Shown: positions 36,601-47,489 of the stretch, piece after piece
Layout: every line of letters begins with the position of its first letter
Numbering within the stretch: the stretch's first letter is position 1
From: Tenrec ecaudatus
Lineage: Eukaryota > Chordata > Mammalia > Afrosoricida > Tenrecidae
DNA length: 64,000 nt
Assembly (NCBI RefSeq): GCF_050624435.1
Contig: NC_134547.1
Location: 27,611,374 to 27,675,373 of the forward strand
Direction: 5' to 3'
The notes under the pieces: model-generated
The model's input: only the letters and a program-made list of their open reading frames with translations
The model's database searches: none
What the model was told of the DNA's origin: nothing
Made by a program: the position numbers and the translations under genes

Positions 36601-37089
36601 AAGCCTAGGGGAGCCCTAGCCTAAGCCTAGGGAACCCTAGCCTAAGCCTAAGCCCAGGGGAACCCTTGCCTAAGCCTAGGGGAGCCCTAGCCTAAGCCTA
36701 GGTGAGCCCTAGCCTAATCCTAAGCCTAGGGGAGCCCTAACATAAGCCTAGGAGAGCCCTAGCTTAAACCTAAGCCTAGGGGAGCCCTAGCCTAAGCCTA
36801 GGGGAGCCCTGGCCTAAGAATAGTGGAGCCCTGGCCTAAGCCTAGGGGAGCCCAGGCCTACGCCTAGGGGAGCCCTGGCCTAAGCCTAGGAGAGCCCTAG
36901 CCTAAGCCTAGGGGAGCCCTGGCCTACGCCTAATCCTAGGGGAGCCCTAGCCTAAGCCTAGGGGAGCCCTATCCTAAGCCTAGGGGAGCCCTAGCCTAAG
37001 CCTAGGGGAGCCCTAGCATATGCCTAGAGGAGCCCTAGCTTAAGCCTAGGGGAGCCCTAGCCTAAAGCTTACCCTTGGGGAGCCCTAGC

Positions 37090-38520
37090 CTAAGCCAAGG
37101 GGAGTCCTGGCCTAAGCCTAGGGGAATCCAGGACTAAGCATAGGGGAGCCCAGGCCTAAGCCTAGGGGAGCCATGGCCTAAGCCTCGGGGAGCCCGGGCC
37201 TAATCCTAGGGGAGCCCAAGCCTAAGCCTAAATTAAGGGACCCCAAGCCTAAGCCTAGGGCAGCCCTAGCCTAAGACTAAGCCTAGGGGAGCCCTAGCCT
37301 AAGCCTAGGGGAGCGCTAGCCTAAGCCTAGGAGAGCCCTAGCCTAAGCCTAGGGGAGCCCTAGCCTAAGCCTAGGGGAGCCCTAGCTTAAGCCTAGGGAG
37401 CCCTAGCCTAAGCCTAAGCCTAGGGGAGCCCTAGCCTAAGCCTAAGCCTAGGGGAACCCTAGCCAAACCTAGGGGAGCCCTAGCCTAAGCCTAGGGAGGC
37501 CTAGCCTAAGCCTAGGGGAGCCCAAGCCTAAGCCTAGGGGAACCTAGCCTACACGTAGGGGAGCCCTAGCCAAACCTAGAGGAGCCCTAGCCTAAGCCTA
37601 GGGGAGGCCTAGCCTAAGCCTAGGGGAGCCCTAGCCTACGCCTAGGGGAGCCTAGCCTAAGCCTAGGGGAGCCGTAGCCTAAGCCTAGGGGAGACCTAGC
37701 CTAAGCCTTGGGGAGCCCTAGCCTAAGGCAAGGGGAGCCCTAGCATAAGCCTAGGGGAGCCCTAGCCTAAGCCTAGTGGAGCCCTAGCCTAAGCCTAGGG
37801 GAGCCCTAGCCTAATCCTAAGCCTACGGGAGTCCTAGCATAAGCCAGGGGATCCCTAGCATAAGCCTAGGGGAGCCCTAGCCTAAACCTAATCCTAGGAG
37901 ACCCCTTGCCTAAACCTAGGGGAGCCCTAGCCTAAGCCTAGGGGAACCCTAGCATAAGCCTAGGGGAGCCCTGGCCTAAGCCTAGGGGAGCCCTGGCTTA
38001 AGCCTAGGGGAGCCCTGGCCTAAGCCTAGAGGAGCCCTAGCCTAAGCCTAGGGGAGCACTAGCCTAAGCCTAGGGGAGCCCTGGCCTAATACTAGGGGAG
38101 CCCTAGCCTAATCCTAAACCTAAAGGAGCCCAAGCCTAAGCCTAGGGGAGCCCTAGCCTAAGACTAAGCCTAGGGGAGCCCTAGCTTAAGCCTAGGGGAG
38201 CCCTACCCTAAGCCTAGGTGAGCCCTAGCCTAAGCCTAGGGGTATCCTAACTTAAGCCTAGGGAGCCCTAGCCTAAGCCTAAACCTAGGTGAGCCCTAGC
38301 CTAAGCCTAAGCCTACGGAGCCCTAGCCTAAGCCTAGGGGAGCCCTAGCCTAAGCCTAGGGGAGCCCTAATCTAAGCCTAGGGGAGCCCTAGCCTAAGCC
38401 TAGGGGAGCCCTAGCCTAAGCCTAGGGGAGCCCTGGCCTAAGCTGGGAGAGTCCTAGTCTAAGCCTAGGGGAACTCTAGCTTAAGCCTAGGGAGCCCTAG
38501 CCTAAGCCTAAGCCTAGGGG
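37090..38520 (+). repeat. satellite ~1.4-kb tandem duplication, copy A
   Basis: Begins near GGAATCCAGGACTAAGC (37123) and ends near GCCAAGGGGAGCCCTTGCC. The whole marker series repeats 1,440 bp on, shrinking to 1,382 bp after small deletions in copy B. Confidence 0.8.
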
Positions 38521-38529
38521 AGCCCTAGT

Positions 38530-39925
38530 CTAAGCCAAGGGGAGCCCTTGCCTAAGCCTAGGGGAATCCAGGACTAAGCATAGGGGAGCCCAGGCCTAAG
38601 CCTAGGGGAGCCATGGCATTAGCCTAGGGGAGCCCGGGCCTAATCCTAGGGGAGCCCAAGCCTAAGCCTAAATTAAGGGACCCCAAGCCTAAGCCTAGGG
38701 GAGCCCTAGCCTAAGACTAAGCCTAGGGGAGCCCAAGCCTAAGCCTAGGGGAGCGCTAGCCTAAGCCTAGGAGAGCCCTAGCCTAAGCCTAGGGGAGCCC
38801 TAGCCTAAGCCTAGGGAGCCCTAGCCTAAGCCTAAGCCTAGGGGAGCCCTAGCCTAAGCCTAAGCCTAGGGGAACCCTAGCCAAACCTAGGGGAGCCCTA
38901 GCCTAAGCCTAGGGAGGCCTAGCCTAAGCCTAGGGGAGCCCAAGCCTAAGCCTAGGGGAACCTAGCCTACGCGTAGAGGAGCCCTAGCCAAACCTAGGGG
39001 AGCCCTAGCCTAAGCCTAGGGGAGGCCTAGCCTAAGCCTAGGGGAGCCCTAGCCTACGCCTAGGGGAGCCTAGCCTAAGCCTAGGGGAGCCGTAGCCTAA
39101 GCCTAGGGGAGCCCTAGCCTAAGCCTTGGGGAGCCCTAGCCTAAGGCAAGGGGAGCCCTAGCATAAGCCTAGGGGAGCCCTAGCCTAAGCCTAGTGGAGC
39201 CCTAGCCTAAGCCTAGGGGAGCCCTAGCCTAATCCTAAGCCTACGGGAGCCCTAGCATAAGCCAGGGGATCCCTAGCATAAGCCTAGGGGAGCCCTAGCC
39301 TAAACCTAAGCCTAGGAGACCCCTAGCCTAAACCTAGGGGAGCCCTAGCCTAAGCCTAGGGGAACCCTAGCATAAGCCTAGGGGAGCCCTGGCCTAAGCC
39401 TAGGGGAGCCCTGGCTTAAGCCTAGGGAGGCCCTGGCCTAAGCCTAGGGGAGCCCTAGCCTAAGCCTAGGGGAGCACGAGCCTAAGCCTAGGGGAGCCCT
39501 GGCCTAATACTAGGGGAGCCCTAGCCTAATCCTAAACCTAAAGGAGCCCAAGCCTAAGCCTAGGGGAGCCCTAGCCTAAGACTAAGCCTAGGGGAGCCCT
39601 AGCTTAAGCCTAGGGGTATCCTAACTTAAGCCTAGGGAGCCCTAGCCTAAGCCTAAACCTAGGGGAGCCCTAGCCTAAGCCTAAGCCTACGGAGCCCTAG
39701 CCTAAGCCTAGGGGAGCCCTAGCCTAAGCCTAGGGGAGCCCTAATCTAAGCCTAGGGGAGCCCTAGCCTAAGCCTAGGGGAGCCCTAGCCTAAGCCTAGG
39801 GGAGCCCTAGCCTAAGCTGGGAGAGTCCTAGTCTAAGCCTAGGGGAACCCTAGCTTAAGCCTAGGGAGCCCTAGCCTAAGCCTAAGCCTAGGGGAGCCCT
39901 AGTCTAAGCCAAGGGGAGCCCTTGC
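38530..39925 (+). repeat. satellite ~1.4-kb tandem duplication, copy B
   Basis: Repeats the order of 37090-38520: GGAATCCAGGACTAAGC at 38563, the CGCGTAGAGG variant at about 38970, AAGCTGGGAGAGTCC at about 39825. Monomers around the TACCCTAAGCCTAGGTGAGC variants of copy A are missing. Confidence 0.8.
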
Positions 39926-40163
39926 CTAAGCCTAGGGGAGCCCTAGCCTAAGCCTAGGGAACCCTAGCCTAAGCCTAAGCCCAGGGGAACCCTTGCCTAA
40001 GCCTAGGGGAGCCCTAGCCTAAGCCTAGGTGAGCCCTAGCCTAATCCTAAGCCTAGGGGAGCCCTAACATAAGCCTAGGAGAGCCCTAGCTTAAACCTAA
40101 GCCTAGGGGAGCCCTAGCCTAAGCCTAGGTGATCCCTGGCCTAAGCCTAGGGGAGCCCTGGCC

Positions 40164-43100
40164 TATACCGAGGGGAACCCTGGCCTATGCCGAGGGGAGC
40201 CCAGGCCAGAGCCGAGGGGAGCCCTGGCCTAAGCCTAGGGGAGCCTTGGCCTAATCCTAGGGGAGCTCTAGCCTAAGCCTAAACCTAAGGGAGCCCTAGC
40301 CTAAGCATAGGGGAACCCTAGCCTAAGCCTAAGCCTAGGGGAGCCCTAGCCTAAGCCTAGGGGAGCCCTAGCCTAAGCCTAGGGGAGCCCTAGCCTAAGC
40401 CTAGGGGAGCCCTAGCCTAAGCCAAGGAGAGCCGTAGCCTAATCCTAGGCCTAGGGGAGCCCTAACATAAGCCTAGGGGCGCCCTAGCCTAAACCTAAGC
40501 CTAGGGGAACCCTAGCCTAAGCCTAGGGGAGCCCTGGCCTAAGAATAGGGGAGCCATGGCCTAAGCCTAGGGGAGCCCTGGCCTAAGCCTAGGGGAGCCC
40601 TAGCCTAAGCTTAAGCCTAGGGGAGCCCTGGCCTAAGCCTAGGGGAGCCATGGCCTAAGGTTCGGGGAGGCCTGGCCTAATAATAGGGGAGCCATGGCCT
40701 AAGCCTAGGGGAGCCCTGGCATAAGCCTAAGGGAGCCCTGACCTAAGCCTAGGGGAGCCGTGCCCTAAGCCTAGGAGAGCCCTAGCCTAAACTTAGGGGA
40801 GCTCTAGCCTAAGCCTAAACTTAAGGGAGCCCTAGTCTAAGCCTAGGGGAGCCCTAGCCTAAATCTAAGCCTAGGGGAGCCCTAGCCTAAGCCTAGGGGA
40901 GCCCTAGCCTAAGCCTAGGGGAGCCCTAGCCTAAGCCTAGGGGAGCCCTAGCCTAAGCCTTGGGGAGCACTAGGTTAAGCCTAGGGGAGCCCTAGCCTAA
41001 GCCTAAGCCTAGGAGAGCCCTAGCCTAATCCTTGGGGAGCCCTAGCCTAAGCCTAGGGGAGCCCTAGCCTAAGCCTAGGGGAGCCCTAGCTTAAGCCTAG
41101 GGGAGCCCTAGCCTAAAGCTTAGCCTAGGGGAGCCCTAGCCTAAGCCTAGGGGAGTCCTGGCCTAAGCCTAGGGGAATCCAGGACTAAGCATAGGGGAGC
41201 CCAGGCCTAAGCCTAGGGGAGCCATGGCCTAAGCCTAGGGGAGCCCGGGCCTAATCCTAGGGGAGCCCAAGCCTAAGCCTAAACCTAAGGGACCCCAAGC
41301 CTAAGCCTAGGGCAGCCCTAGCCTAAGACTAAGCCTAGGGGAGCCCTAGCCTAAGCCTAGGGGAGCGCTAGCCTAAGCCTAGGAGAGCCCTAGCCTAAGC
41401 CTAGGGGAGCCCTAGCCTAAGCCTAGAGGAGACCTAGCTTAAGCCTAGGGAGCCCTAGCCTAAGCCTAAGCCTACGGGAACCCCAGCCTAAGCCTAAGCC
41501 GAGGGAGCCCTAGCCTAAGCCTAGGGTAGCCCTAGCCAAACCTAGGGGAGCCCTAGCCTAAGCCTAGGGGAGGCCTAGCCTAAGCCTAGGGGAACCCTAG
41601 CCTACGCCTAGGGGAGCCTAGCCTAAGCCTAGGGGAGCCCTAGCCTAAGCGTAAGCTTAGGGGAGCCCTAGCCTAAGCCTAGGGGGAGCCCTAGCCTAAG
41701 CCATGGGAAGCCCTAGCCTAAACCTAAGGGAGCCCTAGCTTAAGCCTAGGGAGCCCTAGCCTAAGCCTAAGCCTAGGGGAGCCCTAGCCTAAGCCTAAGC
41801 CTAGGGGAACCCTAGCCAAACCTAGGGGAGCCCTAGCCTAAGCCTAGGGAGGCCTAGCCTAAGCCTAGGGGAGCCCAAGCCTAAGCCTAGGGGAACCTAG
41901 CCTACGCGTAGGGGAGCCCTAGCCTAAGCCTAGGGGAGCCCTAGCCTAAGCCTAGGGGAACCCTAGCCTACGCCTAGGGAGCCCTAGACTAAGACTAGGG
42001 GAGCCCTAGCCTAAGCCTAGGAGAGCCGTAGCCTAAGCCTAGAGGAGCCCTAGCCTAAGCCTTGGGGAGCCCTAGCCTAAGGCTAGGGGAGCCCTAGCAT
42101 AAGCCTAGGGGAGCCCTAGCCTAAGCCTAGTGTTGCCCTAGCCTAAGCCTAGGGGAGCCCTAGCCTAATCCTAAGCCTACGGGAGCCCTAGCATAAGCCA
42201 GGGGATCCTTAGCATAAGCCTAGGGGAGCCCTAGCCTAAACCTAAGCCTAGGAGACCCCTTGCCTAAACCTATGGGAGCCCTAGCCTAAGCCTAAGGGAA
42301 CCCTAGCATAAGCCTAGGGGAACCCTAGCCTAAGCCTAGGGGAGCCCAGAATTAAGCCTAGGAGAGCCCTGGCTAGGCCTAGGGGAGCCCTGGCCTAAGA
42401 TTAGGGGAGCCCTGGCCTAAGCCTAGGGGAGCCCTGGCTTAAGCCTAGGGGAGCCCTGGCCTAAGCCTAGGGGAGCCCTAGCCTAAGCCTAGGGGAGCAC
42501 TAGCCTAAGCCTAGGGGAGCCCTGCCCTAATACTAGGGGAGCCCTAGCCTAATCCTAAACCTAAAGGAGCCCAAACCTAAGCCTAGGGGAGCCCTAGCCT
42601 AAGACTAAGCCTAGGGGAGCCCTAGCTTAAGCCTAGGGGAGCCCTACCCTAAGCCTAGGTGAGCCCTAGCCTAAGCCTAGGGGTATCCTAACTTAAGCCT
42701 AGGGAGCCCTAGCCTAAGCCCAAACCTAGGGGAGCCCTAGCCTAAGCCTAAGCCTACGGAGCCCTAGCCTAAGCCTTGGGGAGCCCTAGCCTAAGCCTAG
42801 GGGAAACCTAGCCTAAGCCTAGGAGAGCCCTAGCCTAAGCCTAGGGGAGCCCTAGCCTAAGCCTAGGGGAGCCCTAGCCTAAGCCTAGGGGAGCCCTAGC
42901 TTAAGCCTAGGGAGCCCTAGCCCAAGCCTAGGGGAGCCCTAGACTAAACCTTAGCTTAGGGGAGCCCTAGCAAAACCTAGTGGAGCCCTAGACTAAGCCT
43001 AGGGGAGCCCTAGCCTAAGACTAGGGGATCCCAAGCCTAAGCCTAGGGGAGCCCTAGCATAAGCCTAGGGGAGCCCTAGCCTAAACCTAAGCCTAGGGGA

Positions 43101-43489
43101 CCCCTTGCCTAAGCCTAAGGGAGCCCTAGCCTAAGCCTAGGGTAGGCCTGGCCTAAGCCTAGGGGAGCCCTGGCCTAAGCCTAGGGGAGCCCTGGCCTAA
43201 ACCTAGGGGAGCCCTGGCCTAAGCCTAGGGTAGCCCTGGCCTATGCCTAGGGGAACCCTGGCTTAAGCCTAGGGGAGCCCTGGCCTAAGCCTAGGGGAGA
43301 CGTAGCCTAAGCATAGGGGAGCCCTAGCCCAAGCCTGGGGAAGCCCTAGCCGAAGCCTAGGGGAGCCCTAGCCTAAGCCTAGGGGAGCCCTAGCCTAAAC
43401 CTAAGACTAGGGGAGCCCTAGCCTAATCCTAGGGGAGCCCTGGCCTAAGCCTAGGTGATCCCTGGCCTAAGCCTAGGGGAGCCCTGGCC
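40164..43489 (+). repeat. higher-order repeat unit, 3,326 bp
   Basis: Delimited by successive TATACCGAGGGG variants at 40164 and 43490. The ordered internal markers include CCAAGGAGAGCCGTAGCC, AAACTTAGGGGAGCTC, GGAGCACTAGGTTAAGCC, CTAAAGCTTAGCC, CCTACGCGTAGG, GCCCAGAATTAAGCC, GGGGTATCCTAACTT and ACTAAACCTTAGCTTAGG. The same order recurs in the units from 54150 and 58135. Confidence 0.8.
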
Positions 43490-44962
43490 TATACCGAGGG
43501 GAGCCCTGGCCTATGCCGAGGGGAGCCCAGGCCAGAGCCGAGGGGAGCCCTGGCCTAAGCCTAGGGGAGCCTTGGCCTAATCCTAGGGGAACCCTAGCCT
43601 AAGCCTAAACCTAGGGGAGCCCTAGCCTAAGCCTAGGGGAGCCCTAGCCTAAGCCTAGGGGAGCCCTAGCCTAAGCCAAGGAGAGCCGTAGCCTAATCCT
43701 AGGCCTAGGGGAGCCCTAACATAAGCCTAGGGGAGCCCTAGCCTAAACCTAAGCCTAGGGGAACCCTAGCCTAAGCCTAGGGGAGCCCTGGCATAAGAAT
43801 AGGGGAGCCATGGCCTAAGCCTAGGGGAGCCCTGGCCTAAGCCTAGGGGAGCCCTGGCCTAAGAATAGGGGAGCCCTGGCCTAAGCCTAGGGGAACCCTA
43901 GCCTAAGCCTAGGGGAGCCCTGGCCTAAGAATAGGGGATCCATGGCCTAAGCCTAGGGGAACCCTGGCCTAAGCCTAGGGGAGCCCTAGCCTAAGCTTAA
44001 GCCTAGGGGAGCCCTGGCCTAAGCCTAGGGGAGCCATGGCCTAAGCTTCGGGGAGGCCTGGCCTAATAATAGGGGAGCCATGGCCTAAGCCTAGGGGAGC
44101 CCTGGCATAAGCCTAAGGGAGCCCTGGCCTAAGCCTAGGGGAGCCGTGCCCTAAGCCTAGGAGAGCCCTAGCCTAAACTTAGGGGAGCTCTAGCCTAAGC
44201 CTAAACTTAAGGGAGCCCTAGTCTAAGCCTAGGGGAGCCCTAGCCTAAATCTAAGCCTAGGGGAGCCCTAGCCTAAGCCTAGGGGAGCCCTAGCCTAAGC
44301 CTAGGGGAGCCCTAGCGTAAGCCTAGGGGAGCACTAGCCTAAGCCTTGGGGAGCACTAGGTTAAGCCTAGGGGAGCCCTAGCCTAAGCCTAAGCCTAGGA
44401 GAGCCCTAGCCTAATCCTTGGGGAGCCCTAGCCTAAGCCTAGGGGAGCCCTAGCATAAGCCTAGGGGAGCCCTAGCTTAAGCCTAGGGGAGCCCTAGCCT
44501 AAAGCTTAGCCTAGGGGAGCCCTAGCCTAAGCCTAGGGGAGTCCTGGCCTAAGCCTAGGGGAGCCGGGCCTAATCCTAGGGTAGCTCAAGCCTAAGCCTA
44601 AACCTAAGGGACCCCAAGCCTAAGCCTAGGGCAGCCCTAGCCTAAGACTAAGCCTAGGGGAGCCCTAGCCTAAGCCTAGGGGCGCGCTAGCCTAAGCCTA
44701 GGAGAGCCCTAGCCTAAGCCTAGGGGAGCCCTAGCCTAAGCCTAGGGGAGCCCTAGCTTAAGCCTAGGGAGCCCTAGCCTAAGCCTAAGCCTACGGGAGC
44801 CCCAGCCTAAGCCTAAGCCGAGGGAGCCCTAGCCTAAGCCTAGGGAGCCCTAGCCTAAGCCTAAGCCTAGGGGAGCCCTAGCCTAAGCCTAAGCCTAGGG
44901 GAACCCTAGCCAAACCTAGGGGAGCCCTAGCCTAAGCCTAGGGAGGCCTAGCCTAAGCCTAG

Positions 44963-45050
44963 GGGAGCCCAAGCCTAAGCCTAGGGGAACCTAGCCTACG
45001 CGTAGGGGAGCCCAAGCCTAAGCCTAGGGGAACCTAGCCTACGCGTAGGG
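44963..45050 (+). repeat. 43-bp local duplication carrying CGCGTAGG variant
   Basis: A 43-bp stretch from AGCCCAAGCC to CCTACGCGTAGG occurs twice in a row. The same double block appears again 1,023 bp on at about 45986-46075, so the double was made first and then copied in a larger duplication. Confidence 0.8.
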
Positions 45051-47489
45051 GAGCCCTAGCCTAAGCCTAGGGGAGCCCTAGCCTAAGCCTAGGGGAACCC
45101 TAGCCTAAGCCTAGGGAGCCCTAGACTAAGACTAGGGGAGCCCTAGCCTAAGCCTAGGGGAGCCGTAGCCTAAGCCTAGGGGAGCCCTAGCCTAAGCCTT
45201 GGGGAGCCCTAGCCTAAGGCTAGGGGAGCCCTAGCCTAAGCCTAGGGGAGTCCTGGCCTAAGCCTAGGGGAATCCAGGACTAAGCATAGGGGAGCCCAGG
45301 CCTAAGCCTAGGGGAGCCATGGCCTAAGCCTAGGGGAGCCCGGGCCTAATCCTAGGGTAGCTCAAGCCTAAGCCTAAACCTAAGGGACCCCAAGCCTAAG
45401 CCTAGGGCAGCCCTAGCCTAAGACTAAGCCTAGGGGAGCCCTAGCCTAAGCCTAGGGGAGCGCTAGCCTAAGCCTAGGAGAGCCCTAGCCTAAGCCTAGG
45501 GGAGCCCTAGCCTAAGCCTAGGGGAGCCCTAGCTTAAGCCTAGGGAGCCCTAGCCTAAGCCTAAGCCTACGGGAGCCCCAGCCTAAGCCTAAGCCGAGGG
45601 AGCCCTAGCCTAAGCCTAGGGTAGCCCTAGCCAAACCTAGGAGAGCCCTAGCCTAAGCCTAGGGGAGGCCTAGCCTAAGCCTAGGGGAGCCCTAGCCTAC
45701 GCCTAGGGGAGCCTAGCCTAAGCCTAGGGGAGCCGTAGCCTAAGCCTAGGGGAGCCCTAGCCTAAGCCTAAGCTTAGGGGAGCCCTAGCCTAAGCCTAGG
45801 GGGAGCCCTAGCCTAAGCCATGGGGAGCCCTAGCCTAAACCTAAGGGAGCCCTAGCTTAAGCCTAGGGAGCCCTAGCCTAAGCCTAAGCCTAGGGGAGCC
45901 CTAGCCTAAGCCTAAGCCTAGGGGAACCCTAGCCAAACCTAGGGGAGCCCTAGCCTAAGCCTAGGGAGGCCTAGCCTAAGCCTAGGGGAGCCCAAGCCTA
46001 AGCCTAGGGGAACCTAGCCTACGCGTAGGGGAGCCCAAGCCTAAGCCTAGGGGAACCTAGCCTACGCGTAGGGGAGCCCTAGCCTAAGCCTAGTGGAGCC
46101 CTAGCCTAAGCCTAGGGGAGCCCTAGCCTAAGCCTAGGGGAGCCCTAGCCTAATCCTAAACCTACGGGAGCCCTAGCATAAGCCAGGGGATCCTTAGCAT
46201 AAGCCTAGGGGAGCCCTAGCCTAAAACTAAGCCTAGGAGACCCCTTGCCTAAACCTAGGGGAACCCTAACCTAAGCCTAGGGGAACCCTAGCATAAGCCT
46301 AGGGGAGCCCTAGCCTAAGCCTAGGGGAGCCCAGAATTAAGCCTAGGAGAGCCCTGGCTAGGCCCAGGGGAGCCCTGGCCTAAGATTAGGGGAGCCCTGG
46401 CCTAAGCCTAGGGGGGCACTGGCTTAAGCCTAGCGGAGCCCTGGCCTAAGCCTAGGGGAGCCCTAGCCTAAGCCTAGGGGAGCACTAGCCTAAGCCTAGG
46501 GGAGCCCTGCCCTAATACTAGGGGAGCCCTAGCCTAATCCTAAACCTAAAGGAGCCCAAGCCTAAGCCTAGGGGAGCCATAGCCTAAGACTAAGCCTAGG
46601 GGAGCCCTACCTTAAGCCTAGGGGAGCCTACCCTAAGCCTAGGTGAGCCCTAGCCTAAGCCTAGAGGTATCCTAACTTAAGCCTAGGGAGCCCTAGCCTA
46701 AGCCTAAACCTAGGGGAGCCCTAGCCTAAGCCTAAGCCTACGGAGCCCTAGCCTAAGCCTAGGGGAGCCCTAGCCTAAGCCTAGGGGAACCCTAGCCTAA
46801 GCCTAGGGGAGCCCTAGCCTAAGCCTAAGGGTTCCGTAGCCTAAGTCTAGGGGAGCCCTAGCCTAAGCCTAAGCCTAGGGGAGCCCTAGCCTAAGCCTAG
46901 GGGAGCCCTAATCTAAGCCTAGGGGAGCCCTAGCCTAAGCCTAGGGGAGCCCTAGCCTAAGCCTAGGGGAGCCCTAGCCTAAGCTGGGAGAGTCCTAGTC
47001 TAAGCCTAGGGGAACCCTAGCTTAAGCCTAGGGAGCCCTAGCCTAAGCCTAAGCCTAGGGGAGCCCTAGTCTAAGCCAAGGGGAGCCCTTGCCTAAGCCT
47101 AGGGGAGCCCTAGCCTAAGCCTAGGGAACCCTAGCCTAAGCCTAAGCCCAGGGGAACCCTTGCCTAAGCCTAGGGGAGCCCTAGCCTAAGCCTAGGTGAG
47201 CCCTAGCCTAATCCTAAGCCTAGGGGAGCCGTAACATAAGCCTAGGAGATCCCTAGCTTAAACCTAAGCCTAGGGGAGCCCTAGCCTAAGCCTAGGGGAG
47301 CCCTGGCCTAAGAATAGTGGAGCCCTGGCCTAAGCCTAGGGGAGCCCAGGCCTAAGCCTAGGGGAGCCCTGGCCTAAGCCTAGGAGAGACCTAGCCTAAG
47401 CCTAGGGGAGCCCTGGCCTACGCCTAATCCTAGGGGAGCCCTAGCCTAAGCCTAGGGGAGCCCTATCCTAAGCCTAGGGGAGCCCTAGC

